Assembly (NCBI GenBank): GCA_004154925.1
Contig: QJNS01000346.1
Location: 1-64,000, forward strand
Source of the DNA: Monosporascus cannonballus
Lineage: Eukaryota; Ascomycota; Sordariomycetes; Xylariales
Reading direction: 5' to 3'
DNA length: 64,000 nt
The position numbers were made by a program, and so were the translations under genes. The notes beneath the pieces were generated by a model that had not been told where the DNA came from, searched no databases, and saw only the letters and a list, made by a program, of their open reading frames with translations. Shown piece by piece: positions 21,266 through 33,891 of this stretch. Within the stretch, counting starts at the first letter, position 1. Each line of letters begins with the position of its first letter.

Positions 21266-21640
21266 CTATATACCATCCCTCTTTTGGAGATGGTATGCTA
21301 TATACCAGCCCCTTTTATAGATTGGTACATGGTATACCATCCCTGATCTGGGGATAGTACATAACATACCAGCCCTGACTTTGGGATAGTACAAAACGTA
21401 CTGTCCCAAAATATGCCAGTACATGCTCTGGGGTGGCACATAATGTGCTATCCCAAAACATATTGTCGCAAAAGCGACGCCGCTATTGCCTGGCTAGCAA
21501 TCGCGTTATATATGGTCAATTTGCTACTACGACACATATACTAGTACACGATCAGGGGAAGTATATGATATACCAGCCCGAAATATGGGATGGTACACGA
21601 AGCACCATCCCCGAAAATATACCAGTACATGGTTGGGTGT
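21266..21640. repeat. Array of imperfect hairpins (TATACCA[GT]CCC ... GGGATGGTAC)
   Basis: At least eight units of about 30-45 bp follow each other. Each has an ACCATCCC or ACCAGCCC arm, a short AT-rich loop, and a GGGATGGTA or GGGATAGTAC arm, separated by variants of CATAACATA or CATGG. The clearest are at 21271-21295, 21330-21362, 21370-21392, and 21572-21608. A spacer without the motif (about 21462-21545) divides the array. Repeated units with self-complementary arms could form a row of stems in DNA or RNA. The frame through it (21433-21642) has no family features and is treated as chance. Confidence 0.7.
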
Positions 21641-22449
21641 AAGCATGTAAGTACGATTTTGATATAATAATACTTTACGGAGCCCTCATGCTAGCCCGTG
21701 AGACGGGGATACATGATCTGGCATTTTTATTTCCCTTTGGGAGTTACTGAATGGTTCCACTTCGCATCGGGAAAAGATGAATATTACGGCGGGACTACAA
21801 GAATCTAGCTCTACGTCTTAAAAGGCTATATAATCGATAATAACGCTAAGATTTGGTGGACATTCAAAGCTTAGGCCTGCCAATAATATCGAAACCGAGT
21901 TTTAACTTTAGGCTAAGGCAAAATTAATAACGCTCCTTTAACGTGTAAGACCCTGCATCACACACAGAAGCATATAACTGAAGAAGGAGTGTATTGAAGG
22001 TTGCCTGACCTCTTGACGGTCCTCTATAGAAGGTGAATGTGGTGAACCCTTCTTAAATACATATAAAAACAGTGGTAGCCAAGAGATAAGGAAACCGGAG
22101 TAGCCGAAGCAATTTCCACTAGCTTGTTACCTAACTAAGGCATGGCGTAGCTAGGTTCAACATAAGGTTTAGTATTTAGTAAGAGAAGACTCATGACCAC
22201 CCTCTCGTCAAAGCATAATAAACACAATATATAGTTGTGTCTATCTAAACAAAGAAATATAGACTCAATACAGTGTCTCAGCGGCCCTACTGCTCGTTCT
22301 TCACGTGCGGATCTTTGTAGGGTTCTCCTACTAAGAATAATGCTTGTGGAACCTCGCTATTGGCATCTGTAACTGTTACAAGAACAGGGGTTCTCGTCTC
22401 AAGAAAACTCTCTTTAAAGCCTAGCGTGGGTTCGCAATGGTTAAACCTC
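21641..22449. other. Stretch without a recognisable gene
   Basis: Normal composition, many in-frame stops and no family signal in any frame I followed. Confidence 0.4.
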
Positions 22450-22640
22450 GGCCAAGGTTCTTGGCCTTTCTAAGTGATCTAGGTGATCTAGGTGATCTGG
22501 GACCAGATCACATAGATCACATAGATCCACGACACACTCATTGAAAGAAGGAGGAATATATAAGAAACCAATTTTCTTTGTAGATAGCCACCTACTTAGT
22601 TTCGCTCTCTAGCTATCAATCTAGGCCTTCAGCCAGAGGC
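22450..22640 (+). repeat. LTR- or promoter-like segment with nested palindromes
   Basis: A perfect 7-bp stem GGCCAAG...CTTGGCC lies at 22450-22466. Then come three 9-bp units GTGATCTAG (22474, 22483, 22492) and, after a GA spacer, their inverted counterpart (22503-22528) with 9-bp period, making a stem of about 26 bp. An AATATATAAG TATA-like box follows at 22556-22565, then a TTCTTTGTAGATAGCC-AGCTATCAATCTAG stretch. This order (repeated GTGATCT palindrome, TATA, start region) looks like the LTR of a fungal Ty1/copia element. I could not find borders, a second LTR or a pol gene, so a solo or partial LTR is the best guess. Confidence 0.45.
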
Positions 22641-23231
22641 ATCGTTCTCTCATTGAAGGAAGAGTCCGCAAATCTCTTTAACGAACAGACCACTGAATCA
22701 TTCCTCGTCCTATTTGTCACAGTTAGGCTGATCGCGAGAAAAGGTTGCATACAGTATGGGAAATGATAATTGTCTGACTAGAATTAAGCGCTAGGGAGCT
22801 GTAGCTAGGAAGCTCTCTATATACTGTGAACGCGCCGGAATAAGGTTTTTCCAGGGTGCTGTGGAGCTTGATGACTAACACAGATACCCCTTTTCCACGA
22901 CACTATTGTTACCTGCAAATCAAGACCCTTTTCGAATACTGCTCATACCTCCAGGTGGATGTATGACAGGTTCGTTACACCTATAGCTGACGTGGTATGT
23001 TTCAAATGATCCATGAATTACGAGCTCGAAAGCCGGGGGTGTTGACATTGAGGTTATAATGATAGTCTACTAAGCCCCAATGACCTTAGATGCCTAGTAC
23101 CAGAGTCCATCTTCTATCAAAGTGGTTTGTATCCTTCAAAAAAGGGCTATAAGGAAAGCCGCTGAAATAATTTCATGGTGACGAAAAACTATCGACTCAG
23201 CCTGGTAACAGATCCTTTAAAAGCCGCAACA
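22641..23231. other. Stretch without a recognisable gene
   Basis: Normal composition. It lies downstream of the broken HET-like gene on the minus strand and so includes its 3' flank. Nothing else recognised. Confidence 0.4.
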
Positions 23232-24054
23232 TCAGGGCCTCAAATCATGTAAACCTAAAGGCCACGGGAAAGTCACCTCCTTTTCGGGGTATCCCGTAAA
23301 ACATAACCCAGGAAGCCAACTCTGAACATACAAATGTGGAACGCAACCCTCGTTTTGTCCTGTCGCGGTTCGCATCTCCACTTCGAGGGAGACATAACGG
23401 TCCGTGTCGACGGCATCGTGTCCTGCGAAGCCGGTTTTTTTGGGCTGTAAGGAAGGAGGTGAAGGCGAACGCCGCCTTGCCCAAACCCATGGGGCGATCG
23501 TTATCCCAAAGGAAGATAGCCGTGCATTGGGATGACCCTTCATCAGGATCCCAAGAACTTCCGAGCCTTAGTGTTTGACCCTCCTTAATTACGCGGGCGA
23601 TTTCCTTCGCCATGGTAAGCCTGTAATCCTCTTCGAACGAAGAAAGTTTGTTACTAGCGGCATCCTCGGTAAGGTAGTTCTCTAGCTGGCTTGCAAAAGT
23701 CGTTTCCGAAAAGTTCCTTAGTTCGCGAAATAGCTGCGCAAGGCGTCGTTGTTGTTATAACCTTAGTTTGCGATTTGGATCCTTTATGATCGGCAATTTG
23801 TCTTCAAATTTGGCGGTATCAATAATCCGACTAAGTTTCCAGAGATAGCCCTTGGTAAGGTTACCGACCTCGGTAAGCGTCACATCGATAAATCGGCAGC
23901 GTTTATTGAATGTTAGGCTGTACCTTTTTCGAGGGGGGCAAAAATTGTTGAAACAGTAGGCCTCCAGGAATTCAGAAACGGTCAAGGGTGCCAGAGGGCG
24001 CCTTGTCAGTCCGTTGTGGAGAATCAGTCCGTTCAGGAGGCACATTGTCAGCAT
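23232..24054 (-). pseudogene. C-terminal part of a HET-type fungal protein (tentative), broken
   Basis: Minus strand, three pieces. 24054-23755 reads VSEFLEAYCFNNFCPPRKRY and then LWKLSRIIDTAKFEDKLP, ending at a TAA followed in frame by QQRRLAQLFRELRNFSETTF. 23754-23440 continues through YRLTMAKEIARVIKEGQTLR and RLGSSWDPDEGSS. A frameshift at the T-run 23435-23441 then moves to the frame VDTDRYVSLEVEM ... VPHLYVQSWLPGLCF ... EKEVTFPWPL, ending in TGA at 23232-23234. From memory, this order of blocks (LWKL-IDT, M-x-E-I-x-x-x-I-x-x-G-x-x-L-R-L-G-x-x-W, PHLY-x-x-x-W-L-x-G-L-C-F, FPWPL) occurs in the C-terminal regions of fungal heterokaryon-incompatibility-like proteins. The HET domain itself is not in the window, so the label is tentative. 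One stop plus one frameshift make it a pseudogene. Confidence 0.5.
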
Positions 24055-24642
24055 CGACAGACTAAGGCTGTGGTTTTCCTGTTGCGTTTCCAGAAAGTTG
24101 CTCTCACTAACCCCAGTCGCTTACCTAACCCATCGTCGCCCTTACTCAGGCACTACTCAGGAATTGCTCAGGTACTACTCCGGACACCTCAGGAAGGTAA
24201 TCAAAATTGGTTTAGATAACGAGGTAATATTATGCAGGCCAATAAAATTCCGAAAATGCAAAATGCTAACTTTTCGCAAGAGCTGTGACAAGGGAGTTAT
24301 TTTCGGCTACCTAGAGAGTATAGAAAAAAGGCCTTTGATAATCTATAAAAATCCGTCTAGAAGTATTATAAAACCCAGCTTCGGTCTTTTTTCGATATAC
24401 ATCGTCGTTAAGTTCGACTTTTTAGTATATTTGTTAATTATATAATAATTATAAACTTTTTTTAAGCAATTATTCTGTATTTAAATTAATTAAACCGCAT
24501 ATCGCCGTTTTTGTCGTTATTTAGCCGATTAATATATATTTATTGATTTTTAAATTTTTATTTTTTATTTGATTTAATTTAATTTTATAGGCTATTACGT
24601 CGAAGATAAGTAAAAGAAAAATAGTAAAATATAGGAGAAGAT
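24055..24642. other. Transition from normal to RIP-mutated DNA, no gene assigned
   Basis: A TACTCAGG-type short repeat occurs at 24146-24195. Composition falls steadily towards AT from about 24200. A frame of 143 codons on the + strand (24014-24445) has no family signal and overlaps the 5' side of the HET-like gene antisense, so I treat it as chance. Confidence 0.4.
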
Positions 24643-25029
24643 TGTTATGGCCCAACGCGCCACGGTCTCCAGAAACGGTCTGACATAACCCAACCATAAG
24701 TGCATAATAAGGTAGGTCACGTAATGGATTACCAACTTACTGGTAATAAGCTAGTAAGCCGGATTACCAATATATTAGTAATAAGCTAATAAACAGGAAT
24801 CTTAATATATTAATAGTAATCTAGGAAATAAATAAATATATATATATATATATTATTTTTATAATGAAATAACTTTAATTTATGATATAATATCGTTATC
24901 TAAAGTGCTTTGGGAATTACAAAACGTACTATGTTATTACATGTATTGCTTAAATTTTTATAATATTTCTATTAATATAAATCTGTATAATTAAAATTTA
25001 ATAATTGGTTAAACCGTTTAACCGTTATA
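24643..25029 (+). repeat. 5' LTR of element G
   Basis: 387 bp, starting TGTTATGGCCCAACGCGCC, little mutated for its first 80 bases and AT-rich beyond. It carries GTCACGTAA at 24716-24724, the half-mutated CACGTG motif. The end (ACCGTTATA) is followed by the shared leader CGTTATAAAT. Confidence 0.85.
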
Positions 25030-26780
25030 CGTTATAAATTTTTATTTAATAATATTATTAAAATATCGATTAATATTTTGAAAAGCTTTATTTAATAATT
25101 TTAAGTTCAAATTTGGAAATTAAAAAAAATTTGATAAATTAAAGTTACGTTACTTATTTAAACATTTTTCGCCCGCATAAAGCCTAAAAAGCCGGAACTT
25201 TGCGATAAAAAAAATAAAATTTAAACCTTTTTAATTTAAATACGAATTTACTTCTATTTTTTAAATTTTAACGCTTCGGTAAATAAAGTTTTAATAATAA
25301 AAATATGCTGAATTAAAAATATTACCGATTAATTTAAACTTATTATAAAAGACTTCTTGGAAATAAAAAAAATTAAATAAAAGAAATTTTATTAATAAAA
25401 AACTTTTTACTTTATACTAATTTCGAAAATAAAACATACGATAATTTTGGTAATCTAGAGAAAAAATAATTCGCAACTTAATAATTTTTATAATTCCGAT
25501 GAAAAAGATTTATATTTAAGGACGCCGTAACCTTTAAAAACCTTACGGTTAAAGTAAAATAAGGAAATAAAAAAACCGATACTTTTATGGATATATTTTA
25601 TAAGAAATTAAAAAATAATATAAAAAATAAAATTATTCGGATCAATTAATTAATCGCTCTAAACAGGTACATTATAAAAATAATTAAGATTAATAAGCGA
25701 TAATGTAAAAAACGATAAGAAAAAAAAAGGATAATATACCTTACATTTAGAATATAATAAATCTAACTAGGAGAAAAAACGAAACGTACCTTTTATTTCT
25801 TATAAAACAACGCCCGGACTTATAAAATTCGGCGTTATCTATAAATAAGATTAAAGCTAAATTAAGTGCTTTAATTATGGTAAAATAGGACATAAGGCCT
25901 ATAAATATAAAAAATCCAAAAAACTATAATAGGATAATGAAATCTTTATATTCAAAAATAATTCAAAAATAATTCAAAAATAATTAAAGAAATAATAATA
26001 AAATTATTAACATAATTTAAGTTAAATATTTATAAGGTTTATAATAAAAAGTTTAACAAAAACTATTATAATAAAAATTTTGATACAAAATGTGAAAAAC
26101 TAAAATTTTAACTTAATAAGTATTACGCATATAATAAAATGCATTATAAACATAATTATGCAAATATTAAAATTAAATTAAAAATGATTGTACCGGAAAT
26201 TTTAATCGATACGGCAAAATATACGCTATATATTACCGACGACAAAGAAATCCGATAATGAAGAGTAAAAATAATATATTAATTAACGAATTATCCGGAC
26301 ATATTATAACGGGTTCGAATTTCCAAATCGTCCTGGAAATAACAAAAATAATAAGCAATAATATCGATATTTTGGAACTATAACCCTAGGAAATATCTAA
26401 TAATTAGCCGAAATGAAAAATTAATCCGAAAAAAAAAACAATATCCGTAAGAAAACCTTTCTTGTTATTATAAATAATATAATTATTAAACGGAAAAGAA
26501 ATTAATTTAACGTACGGTAAAAAAATATTATTAAAAAGTTATAACGGATTTTTATTTTTAATTGGTATTTATTAGAGATCCCGAGAAAAAAAAGATTATT
26601 AAAAAAATATGTTAATTTACAAAAGATCTTTAAAATAATAATTAAGATAACGTATAATAAAATACAGTCGTAAATATAAGAAAACAATTTATTAAATAAA
26701 GAAAAGAATTATAAAAAATTAAAAATAATTAATACGATTTAAAAAAATAATACGCCGACAATAACGATAAATATAATAAC
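24643..26780 (+). mobile_element. Truncated Ty3/gypsy element G (5' LTR and gag part)
   Basis: Same subfamily as A and F. The LTR at 24643-25029 is followed by 1.75 kb that aligns with F 34799-36555 up to the AATATAATA block, where element H begins without any target duplication. A CCHC zinc knuckle is readable at 25867-25902: K-C-F-N-Y-G-K-I-G-H-K-A-Y, with the second and last Cys changed to Tyr (TGT to TAT, a G to A change). The rest of gag, pol and the 3' LTR are missing. Confidence 0.82.
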
Positions 26781-26986
26781 CGTAAGATAATGGATAGCTA
26801 CGAGTTGGGTAAGGTGATTTCCGACTAGTCGTAGAGCAGATTCCAAGAAGTAAATGTATTAAGTTATTTCCATTTGGCGTTTTCTATTAGCTGCCAGATA
26901 GTGGATTTATATTAATAAATAGAGCGGTGGCTAATCGGTAATTAATCGGTTACCAGCCTTATTTTCATAAGGGCTGTATGCTTATA
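26781..26986 (-). repeat. 3' LTR of element H
   Basis: 206 bp. Better preserved than its partner (CGAGTTGGGTAAGG versus TATAAGTTAAATAAGG). The border reads CGTAAG here and TATAAA in the partner. Confidence 0.83.
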
Positions 26987-29900
26987 ATTATTCCCCTATT
27001 TTAAGCTATTAGTCCTTAATAATATTATTATTAATTTGATATAACGCATTTCGTAAAACTGGTTACGTATATTTGCCGATAATTTACCGTTATATTATAT
27101 TATAAGGAATTGTCGTATTAATTAATACGTACTATATTACATAATTAATTATATTCCGCTTAATACCTTATTACAATCCGTTTTTAATTTTACTTTATTT
27201 ACTTTTTGTTTTTCTTCCTTTTCGCGCTTATATTTCTATTTTTTTTATATATATGTTTCGTTCGATTTTTCGTTTTTTTATTTTCATTTCGCTTTTTCTA
27301 TTTATTTTATATATTATTTCCATTCGTTATATCTTTTTTTTGTAAAAAGTTCTAAAAAAAATAAGATTTTAATATTAAAAAATATTGGGATTTTTTTAGC
27401 GTTATCTTCTTAATGCTAATAATAAAATAAATACTAGTTGTATTACGGGCGGTAATAAACCATATTATGTTTACGTATTATAACGTTATTCCGATTACCG
27501 TACGGTTTACGTTTAAGTTTTGGGTACCTTAAATTGCGTTATAATTAATTATTATAATAAAACCTCTTGTTTAATAAATACTTATTTTTAATATTATTAA
27601 TATCGTTATTTAATTTCCGTTTAAATTCCGATCGTCCTTAAGGGTATTGTCTAAATAATTTCTTAATTTGGTACCGATAATTAGGAATTAATCGACAAAT
27701 GCTAAAAAGTTCGTATTACGGGTATTTAATATAAGCATTCCGACGTAATTACGGTTGGTCGTCGACTTGACGTCCTTCGTAGGGTTAAATTTGCCTTTAA
27801 TATAATTATTATTAAGAAATATTATTTTTTTAATATAATTAAGGTTAATTTCCGATTATCCGTTATAATTGCGGAAATCTAGTGTTAACGTTATTTTATA
27901 AGTTTGCAAACTTAGGTTTTTTTATAAGTATTATGGTTTTTTTCTTATTATTCCGCGATTAATTTCTGATTAAGGATAATTTTAAGGTATCTTTATAAAT
28001 AAAACGATTTTCGAAAACCGTTATACTGTTACGTTTTCCGCTTATAAGCATTTTCCGCTCGTTTTTTAACGTTTTAATAAAGCTTTAATACTTATTAAAA
28101 ACTATAATTAAAATACGGTTTTACCCAGCAAAATTATTGCTAAACCCAAATATTTTAAGCGTTTTAAAAACGGCGCCTTATTTCCGACTAGTGATAAATT
28201 ATATTTCGGTTATTTAAGTTTTACTTTTTATAAAAAATGGGATATTCATAAATCTTTTCCGGAATTTACGTTTAGCAAATTTAATAAATATATTTAGTTT
28301 TTGCCGTTATAGATTCTTTAATTGTTTTCCGATATTCCTATATTAATTTCCTTAATACACTTATTAAAAACTAATTAATATAAAATTTAATAATTAAGCG
28401 TAAAATCTTGTTTTCGAAATAAAATTTTTTTTTACGTTATTTATAAATTTTCAGTCGGTATATAACAAGGTAATTATTTGCCAAAAACTTAAAAATACTT
28501 ATATAATTAAATAATATTTTAATATTAATATTTGAATTTTGCTTAGAATTATATTTTATAATTTTTAAAATTATTAAGTAATTAATTTCCGATCGAGTTA
28601 TGGTTACCTTACGGTTTTTAGGTTATCTGATTTTTATATACGTATTTAACTTTTTTTTTTCGTAACGTTATAATATTTTAAACGTATATATAAAATGCTT
28701 TCGGGATTTCCATACATTATATTTAACAGGCCAGCCTTTTTATTTAACCAGATATTTGCGTTATCCCCGGTTATTTCGGTAACGGACAATATTTTTTATT
28801 ATTTATTTTTACTATTTCTTTATAAAATCAATAACGTTATTTAAATATTACCCGGTTTTTAGTTATATTATAATTTTAATACAAATATTAGAAATATATT
28901 ATATATCCGTTAGTATTTACTATGAAAGATTATTTTTTACGCTTAAAAGCTTATTTATTTTTTCAATATAATTTAGATATAAATAAATACGAATTTTTTA
29001 TTTCTAAATTTAAAGCCTTTAATTAATAAATTTACTTTTTACCTTAATTAGAATTCTATAGGCATATAACGTTAATTATAATATTTTTTCTAAAATACCG
29101 TTATTTTTCCATATTATTTATATATTATTTAATAAATAATTATTTTTAAAGCGCTTTTTATTTTTTTATACATATTTGTTAAAGTTTTTTAAAAAATGTT
29201 TTATTATTTTTAAATAATATTTATATAAGGCTTCGAATAAAAAATGGCCAATAAACGTATTTTGCAGATTATTATATACAAATTCCGTATTTCGTAATAA
29301 TTTTATCTAATTATTTTAATATTTATTAACGTAATTACGGAAATAATAATTTCAATTTTAGTAAATACGTTTTATTTGCTTATTGGTTTACGGATAATGA
29401 ACGGTCGATATTCGCCGCGTTATTTTTCGTTTTTTGCAAAATTTCGTTTAAAATTAATTCGTTAACAATTCATTTTTATTATTAATAATTCCGGCTGGCG
29501 TACCGAATTTATACTTAACTTCGTCGTAAAAGAATCGGGCTAATTTAATTATGGGCAAAGTATTAACCGTAAGAATAAACAATTTTAATTTCGTAAAATA
29601 ATTAATAATTGTTAAAATTATATTATATTTTAGTCCGTTTAGATTTAGGTTTTTAGGGAATCTTATAATAAAATTTCACGAAATTTCTTTAAAAAATTAT
29701 TTAAATCCTAATAAAAACTATAATTATCTATATAGTTTATAACGTAATTTTATTATGCCTTAATAATTTAAATATTACTTTACATATTTGCGTATATCGT
29801 TCGTTATATTTATTTAATAAAAGTTTTAATTATTAATTTTAAAATATAAATATATATTATATATTTTACTTTTAAATTATTATAATATTAATTAATTAAT

Positions 29901-31099
29901 TACTTTCGTAAAATGCTTTGCGATAAAATTACGAATTTATCCCGATAATATAAAATCTTATTTAAAGTTAAAAAATATTTTTTTTATTCCGGCTCAGTGT
30001 TTAATTATCCGTATTAATTTTATAATATTTAAGTTCTTAATTTATAATTTTTGAACCTAATCGTAAAGTTATTAGAAAACTTTCGACTAAAATATTACTT
30101 CGTTTTTTCCAAATTGCTGAAAATTTAATTGTAATATAGTTGTAATTTACGGTTACCGTTTTTTAACCGTTAATCGTATTATTATTAGGATTCGCGTTTA
30201 TATTATTATTCGTAAACGATAAATTTGGCAAATATATGGTTTTTTATCTTTTTTTTCGAAAACCTTTTATAATTATATAACGAAAAATCTCCGTTTTTTT
30301 TACGAAAATAATAATTACTTCAATTTCCGTTACGTAAAATATATTTAGAAATTTTATCAAGAATAGATTTTGCGTTATTTTTATAAAGCTTTTTGCCCCT
30401 TTATACTATTTTAAATCGTGTTATATATTTATAATTATTTTCCGTACGTTTTTCGACCGATTCTTCGGAAATCCGAATTTTTCAAATAATATAAGGATTA
30501 TATTTTTATACGCGATTTTTTAATATATAATCCGGGCCTTTAAATGACCCATCCGCCGGATTAACGGCGTCCGGTCGGTATTAGATTTTAAAATTAAATT
30601 ATATAAAGTAATAAATCCATGGCATTAATTTCTTTTTAAAATTACGCGCTAACTTTTTATTATATTTTTAATGCCATATAATCGATAAATAGTAAATTTC
30701 TTTTCCGTACCTTTAAAATATTACTGCTAATGTTTTAAATTTCGGAACGCCTTTTCAACTTTTTGGAGTTACCGGAATTTTATTATTTTTTTGCCTTACG
30801 CCCTTTTTAAAAATATAATAATAAATTCGGTAATACGTAAGTAATAAACGATAAATTTCCGATAAAAATTGGTAAATCCTAAAAATACTTAGATATTATA
30901 AATTAACTTTAACTTTAACCACATTTCGATAATATTAATTTATCGGCAGTCTATTTTTAAATTATTAATATTAATTATAAATCTTAAAAACTTTATGTTG
31001 TTTTACAAAACAATTTATATTTAAATGCTTTCATAAATAATTAATATTATCATAACCGTTTAGAAACTAATTAAAAATATTTCGTATATTTCTTTTCTT

Positions 31100-31712
31100 T
31101 ATCAGAATATAAAATCATATTATTTAAATATATTACGTATATAAAATTAACTAACCTGATTAATATTTTATATTTATAAATTTAAAACGTAATTAATACC
31201 TTAATAAACCTAAATAACATAATTATATATTTAAAATATTCGTATTACCCTCGAAAAGAAATATTTTATTAATCGCCCTTTTCAATTCTAATATAATAAT
31301 AAATATCTTTAAAATCCATTTTCGAAAACACCTTAATTAATCTTAAACGATTTATTATTTTTAAGATTAAAAATAAAAAACATTAATTTTTTATCGTTAC
31401 GCAATTTAAGCCCTTCTAATTAACGCTTAATTAAAAATTACCGTCATTTTTAAGTACAAATAATATGAATACCTTTATATTCACTTTCAAATAACGTTTT
31501 CGGCTTATTTTTAGGGTATTTCGGATATATTTTTCGAATATCTCTTTTAAGCTTTCGAAATCAAATAAATTAGGCCGAATAAAAGTGTTTTCCTTAAGAT
31601 TAAGTTTATTATATATTTTGCCCTTAACAATTAAAATATTTTTTCCGTTATTTTTTCGGAATATATTTACCGGAAATTCTTTTAATATATAAAAAGGCCG
31701 GTTAATTCTCAT
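31100..31712 (-). pseudogene. Element H reverse transcriptase remnant
   Basis: The first 93 codons (31712-31431) are open and end where the K-K-D-G-x-L-R-x-C-V-D-Y-R-G-L-N motif begins, here KNDGNF-stop-LSVN-stop-KGLN. The palm segment FSKMDFKDIYYYIRIEKGD keeps the first catalytic Asp. The second and third catalytic Asp are Asn at 31130-31119. Stops sit where Trp and Gln codons are expected, consistent with RIP. Inactive. Confidence 0.78.
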
Positions 31713-33685
31713 TTTTATTTTATTTCGAATTCCGAGATATTTAAGTTTTTAATTAAATTTATCAAATTAACCGTATAAATTTATTTACCGGAAAACGTTA
31801 AATTTGCAATTTTTTATTTATCGACTTTTTGTAACGGTTCGTATAACCATTATCATGTAACTATATCTAGCAAAATCCTAAATTTACTTATTCCGAATTT
31901 AAATAATAAAAGATCGAACGTTTTCCAATCGCGGTATATTACAACATAAATTTACTTAAAATTTCGTTCGTTTTCGTTATTATTTATTATCTTAATAAAA
32001 ATTTCCTAAGCCTTATAACATTTAATATATACCTTATTAACGCTAATAAGATTTGGAATATTAACGGAAATTAATTAAAAAATAAATTTTTTCGTTAATT
32101 TTCTGCTTATAATATTTACTTATACTCCGGTATCCATATCCATTTATACTGCTATATCCCCCATACTTCTTTTAATAAATACTTTCTTTTTAAAAGGCGG
32201 CTTTATTCCGATCGTTCTATAATTATTAACCGAAATAAACTAAATTTATATGCTTATTCCGGCTTCTTTTTAAGATTTATGTTTAAAAACTAATTTAATT
32301 TATCGTTATACATTATAACGTTTTATACGGCCTTCGGAAATTTATTTCCGTATAAATAGGATAATAAGGTTTTCGTATCTTTTTTAAATTTATAATTTAC
32401 GCTTTTATGATTTAATATTTTTCAGTTATAATACTTAAATAAACCTTTATAAAAATTAAAGTTATTAAATCGTACGGACTTATTTTAATCGGAATTAAAT
32501 CGGCAATTCTTTACTTTCCGAATATGAAAATATCTGTAATTATTGTTATTTTTACGTAACGTTTTTAATTTATTTTAAAAACCCTTTTTCTTGAAAATAT
32601 TAAATTATTATTATTTATTTATATTAATATTCTTAACGGAAAATAATCGGTGTTTTTTTATTTTTTTTCTAAACGTCTTAATAACATTTTACCTTATTTA
32701 TTACGTTATTAATTTATTTTATTTTAATATCTTTTTATAATAAAATATTTTATAACCCTGGTATTAATTTCTAAAAATAATTAAAAATAAAAAACTTATT
32801 CTTCCGATCTTTTTCGAGCTAAAAACATTTATAAATTATATTTTATAAATTTGAAAATTTTATTTAACGTAAAAATCTAATCGTAATTAATTAAATCATT
32901 ATTTCAATTTTAAAAATTATTCCCTATATTACTTATCAAAAAGGTTAGGATTTATATAACTTTTCCTAATAAAAATCCATAAATCTTTGATTTTTAATTT
33001 TTTTCATAATTAAAATAATTAAGCATAATACAGTATAATTATTAAACGTTTACGATAAAAATATTTATATAATTTATAACCTATTAAATATAAATAAAAG
33101 CATTTCGCCCTAACCTTTCGGCATAAATTTTCATAATAACTTTTATTTAATTTTCGTTTTCTTTAATTAATCCGCGTTCGGAAAATTTCAAATAATTATA
33201 ACGCTATATTTATTTATCGCCTTTAAGCTTTTGCGACAATATCGCAAATAACTTATAAAATTTTACTTTTTTAACTTATATTATTACTTATTATTTAGCT
33301 AATTATCGGGATAATTCCAAATATTATTTATTTTGTTTACGAATAATTTCCAAAATTTAATTATTATTAAAAAGTTTAATTTTTCGTATTTTAAATTCGA
33401 AAACGCGTTTATTATATTACGCCCGTTTTCCAACCGTTCAGCTAACGGTTATCGGAACGCATTTTTATTATTTATATAAAATAATTCTGGATCCCGGAAA
33501 CCATAATCCTTTATTCCTTAAAGCTCCGTTATAAACTTTTTTACTTATTTCCGTACCGTAATTAATCGTTCGTTAATTAGGTTCCGATCGGCAATCTCCT
33601 TAATTAATAACTTAAGTTCGTTTTGCAATCGGCGAACTTTATTTCTAATAATTATCGCGGTACCTTTTATAATAAATAAAAAAAT

Positions 33686-33891
33686 TATAAAATAATAAAT
33701 AACTATAAGTTAAATAAGGTAATCTTTAACTAATCGAAAAGCAAATTCCAAAAAATAAATATATTAAGTTATTTCCATCTAAAGTTTCCTATTAGCTGCC
33801 AGATGATAAATTTATACTGATAAGTGGGTCGGTAACTAATCGGTAGCTGGTCGGCTACCAGCCTTATCCTAATAGGGGCTGTATTCTCACA
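33686..33891 (-). repeat. 5' LTR of element H
   Basis: 206 bp, same length as its partner at 26781. Ends TTCTCACA. The minus-strand transcript of H would start within it. Confidence 0.83.

Larger units (their letters stand above)
26781..33891 (-). mobile_element. Ty3/gypsy element H (second lineage), complete but RIP-inactivated
   Basis: Bounded by 206-bp direct LTRs (26781-26986 and 33686-33891), both with the TTAAGTTATTTCCAT and TTAGCTGCCAGAT blocks. Coding is on the minus strand. The reverse transcriptase spans about 31712-31100; the frame 31712-31431 covers the part leading into ILFVLKNDGNF. It is followed by KGLNCVTIKN, FSKMDFKDIYYYIRIEKGD, and the catalytic box as Y-L-N-N at 31130-31119 (both Asp changed to Asn). 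The integrase end (ITRRISTVHYP, equivalent to TTAYHPQTDGQTE) is near 29440-29365. LTRs and internal sequence differ from the A-F family. Flanking pentamers differ (ataac versus ttata), so there is no visible target duplication. Confidence 0.85.

Noticed and set aside
21433..21642. 69-codon frame in the hairpin array
   Set aside because: Starts inside a repeat unit and reflects the repeat sequence. No family features.
23336..23578. 80-codon + strand frame
   Set aside because: Shadow of the HET-like gene on the minus strand, whose readings contain consistent blocks.
24014..24445. 143-codon + strand frame
   Set aside because: Overlaps the HET-like relic antisense and runs into RIP-mutated DNA. 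No conserved pattern recognised.
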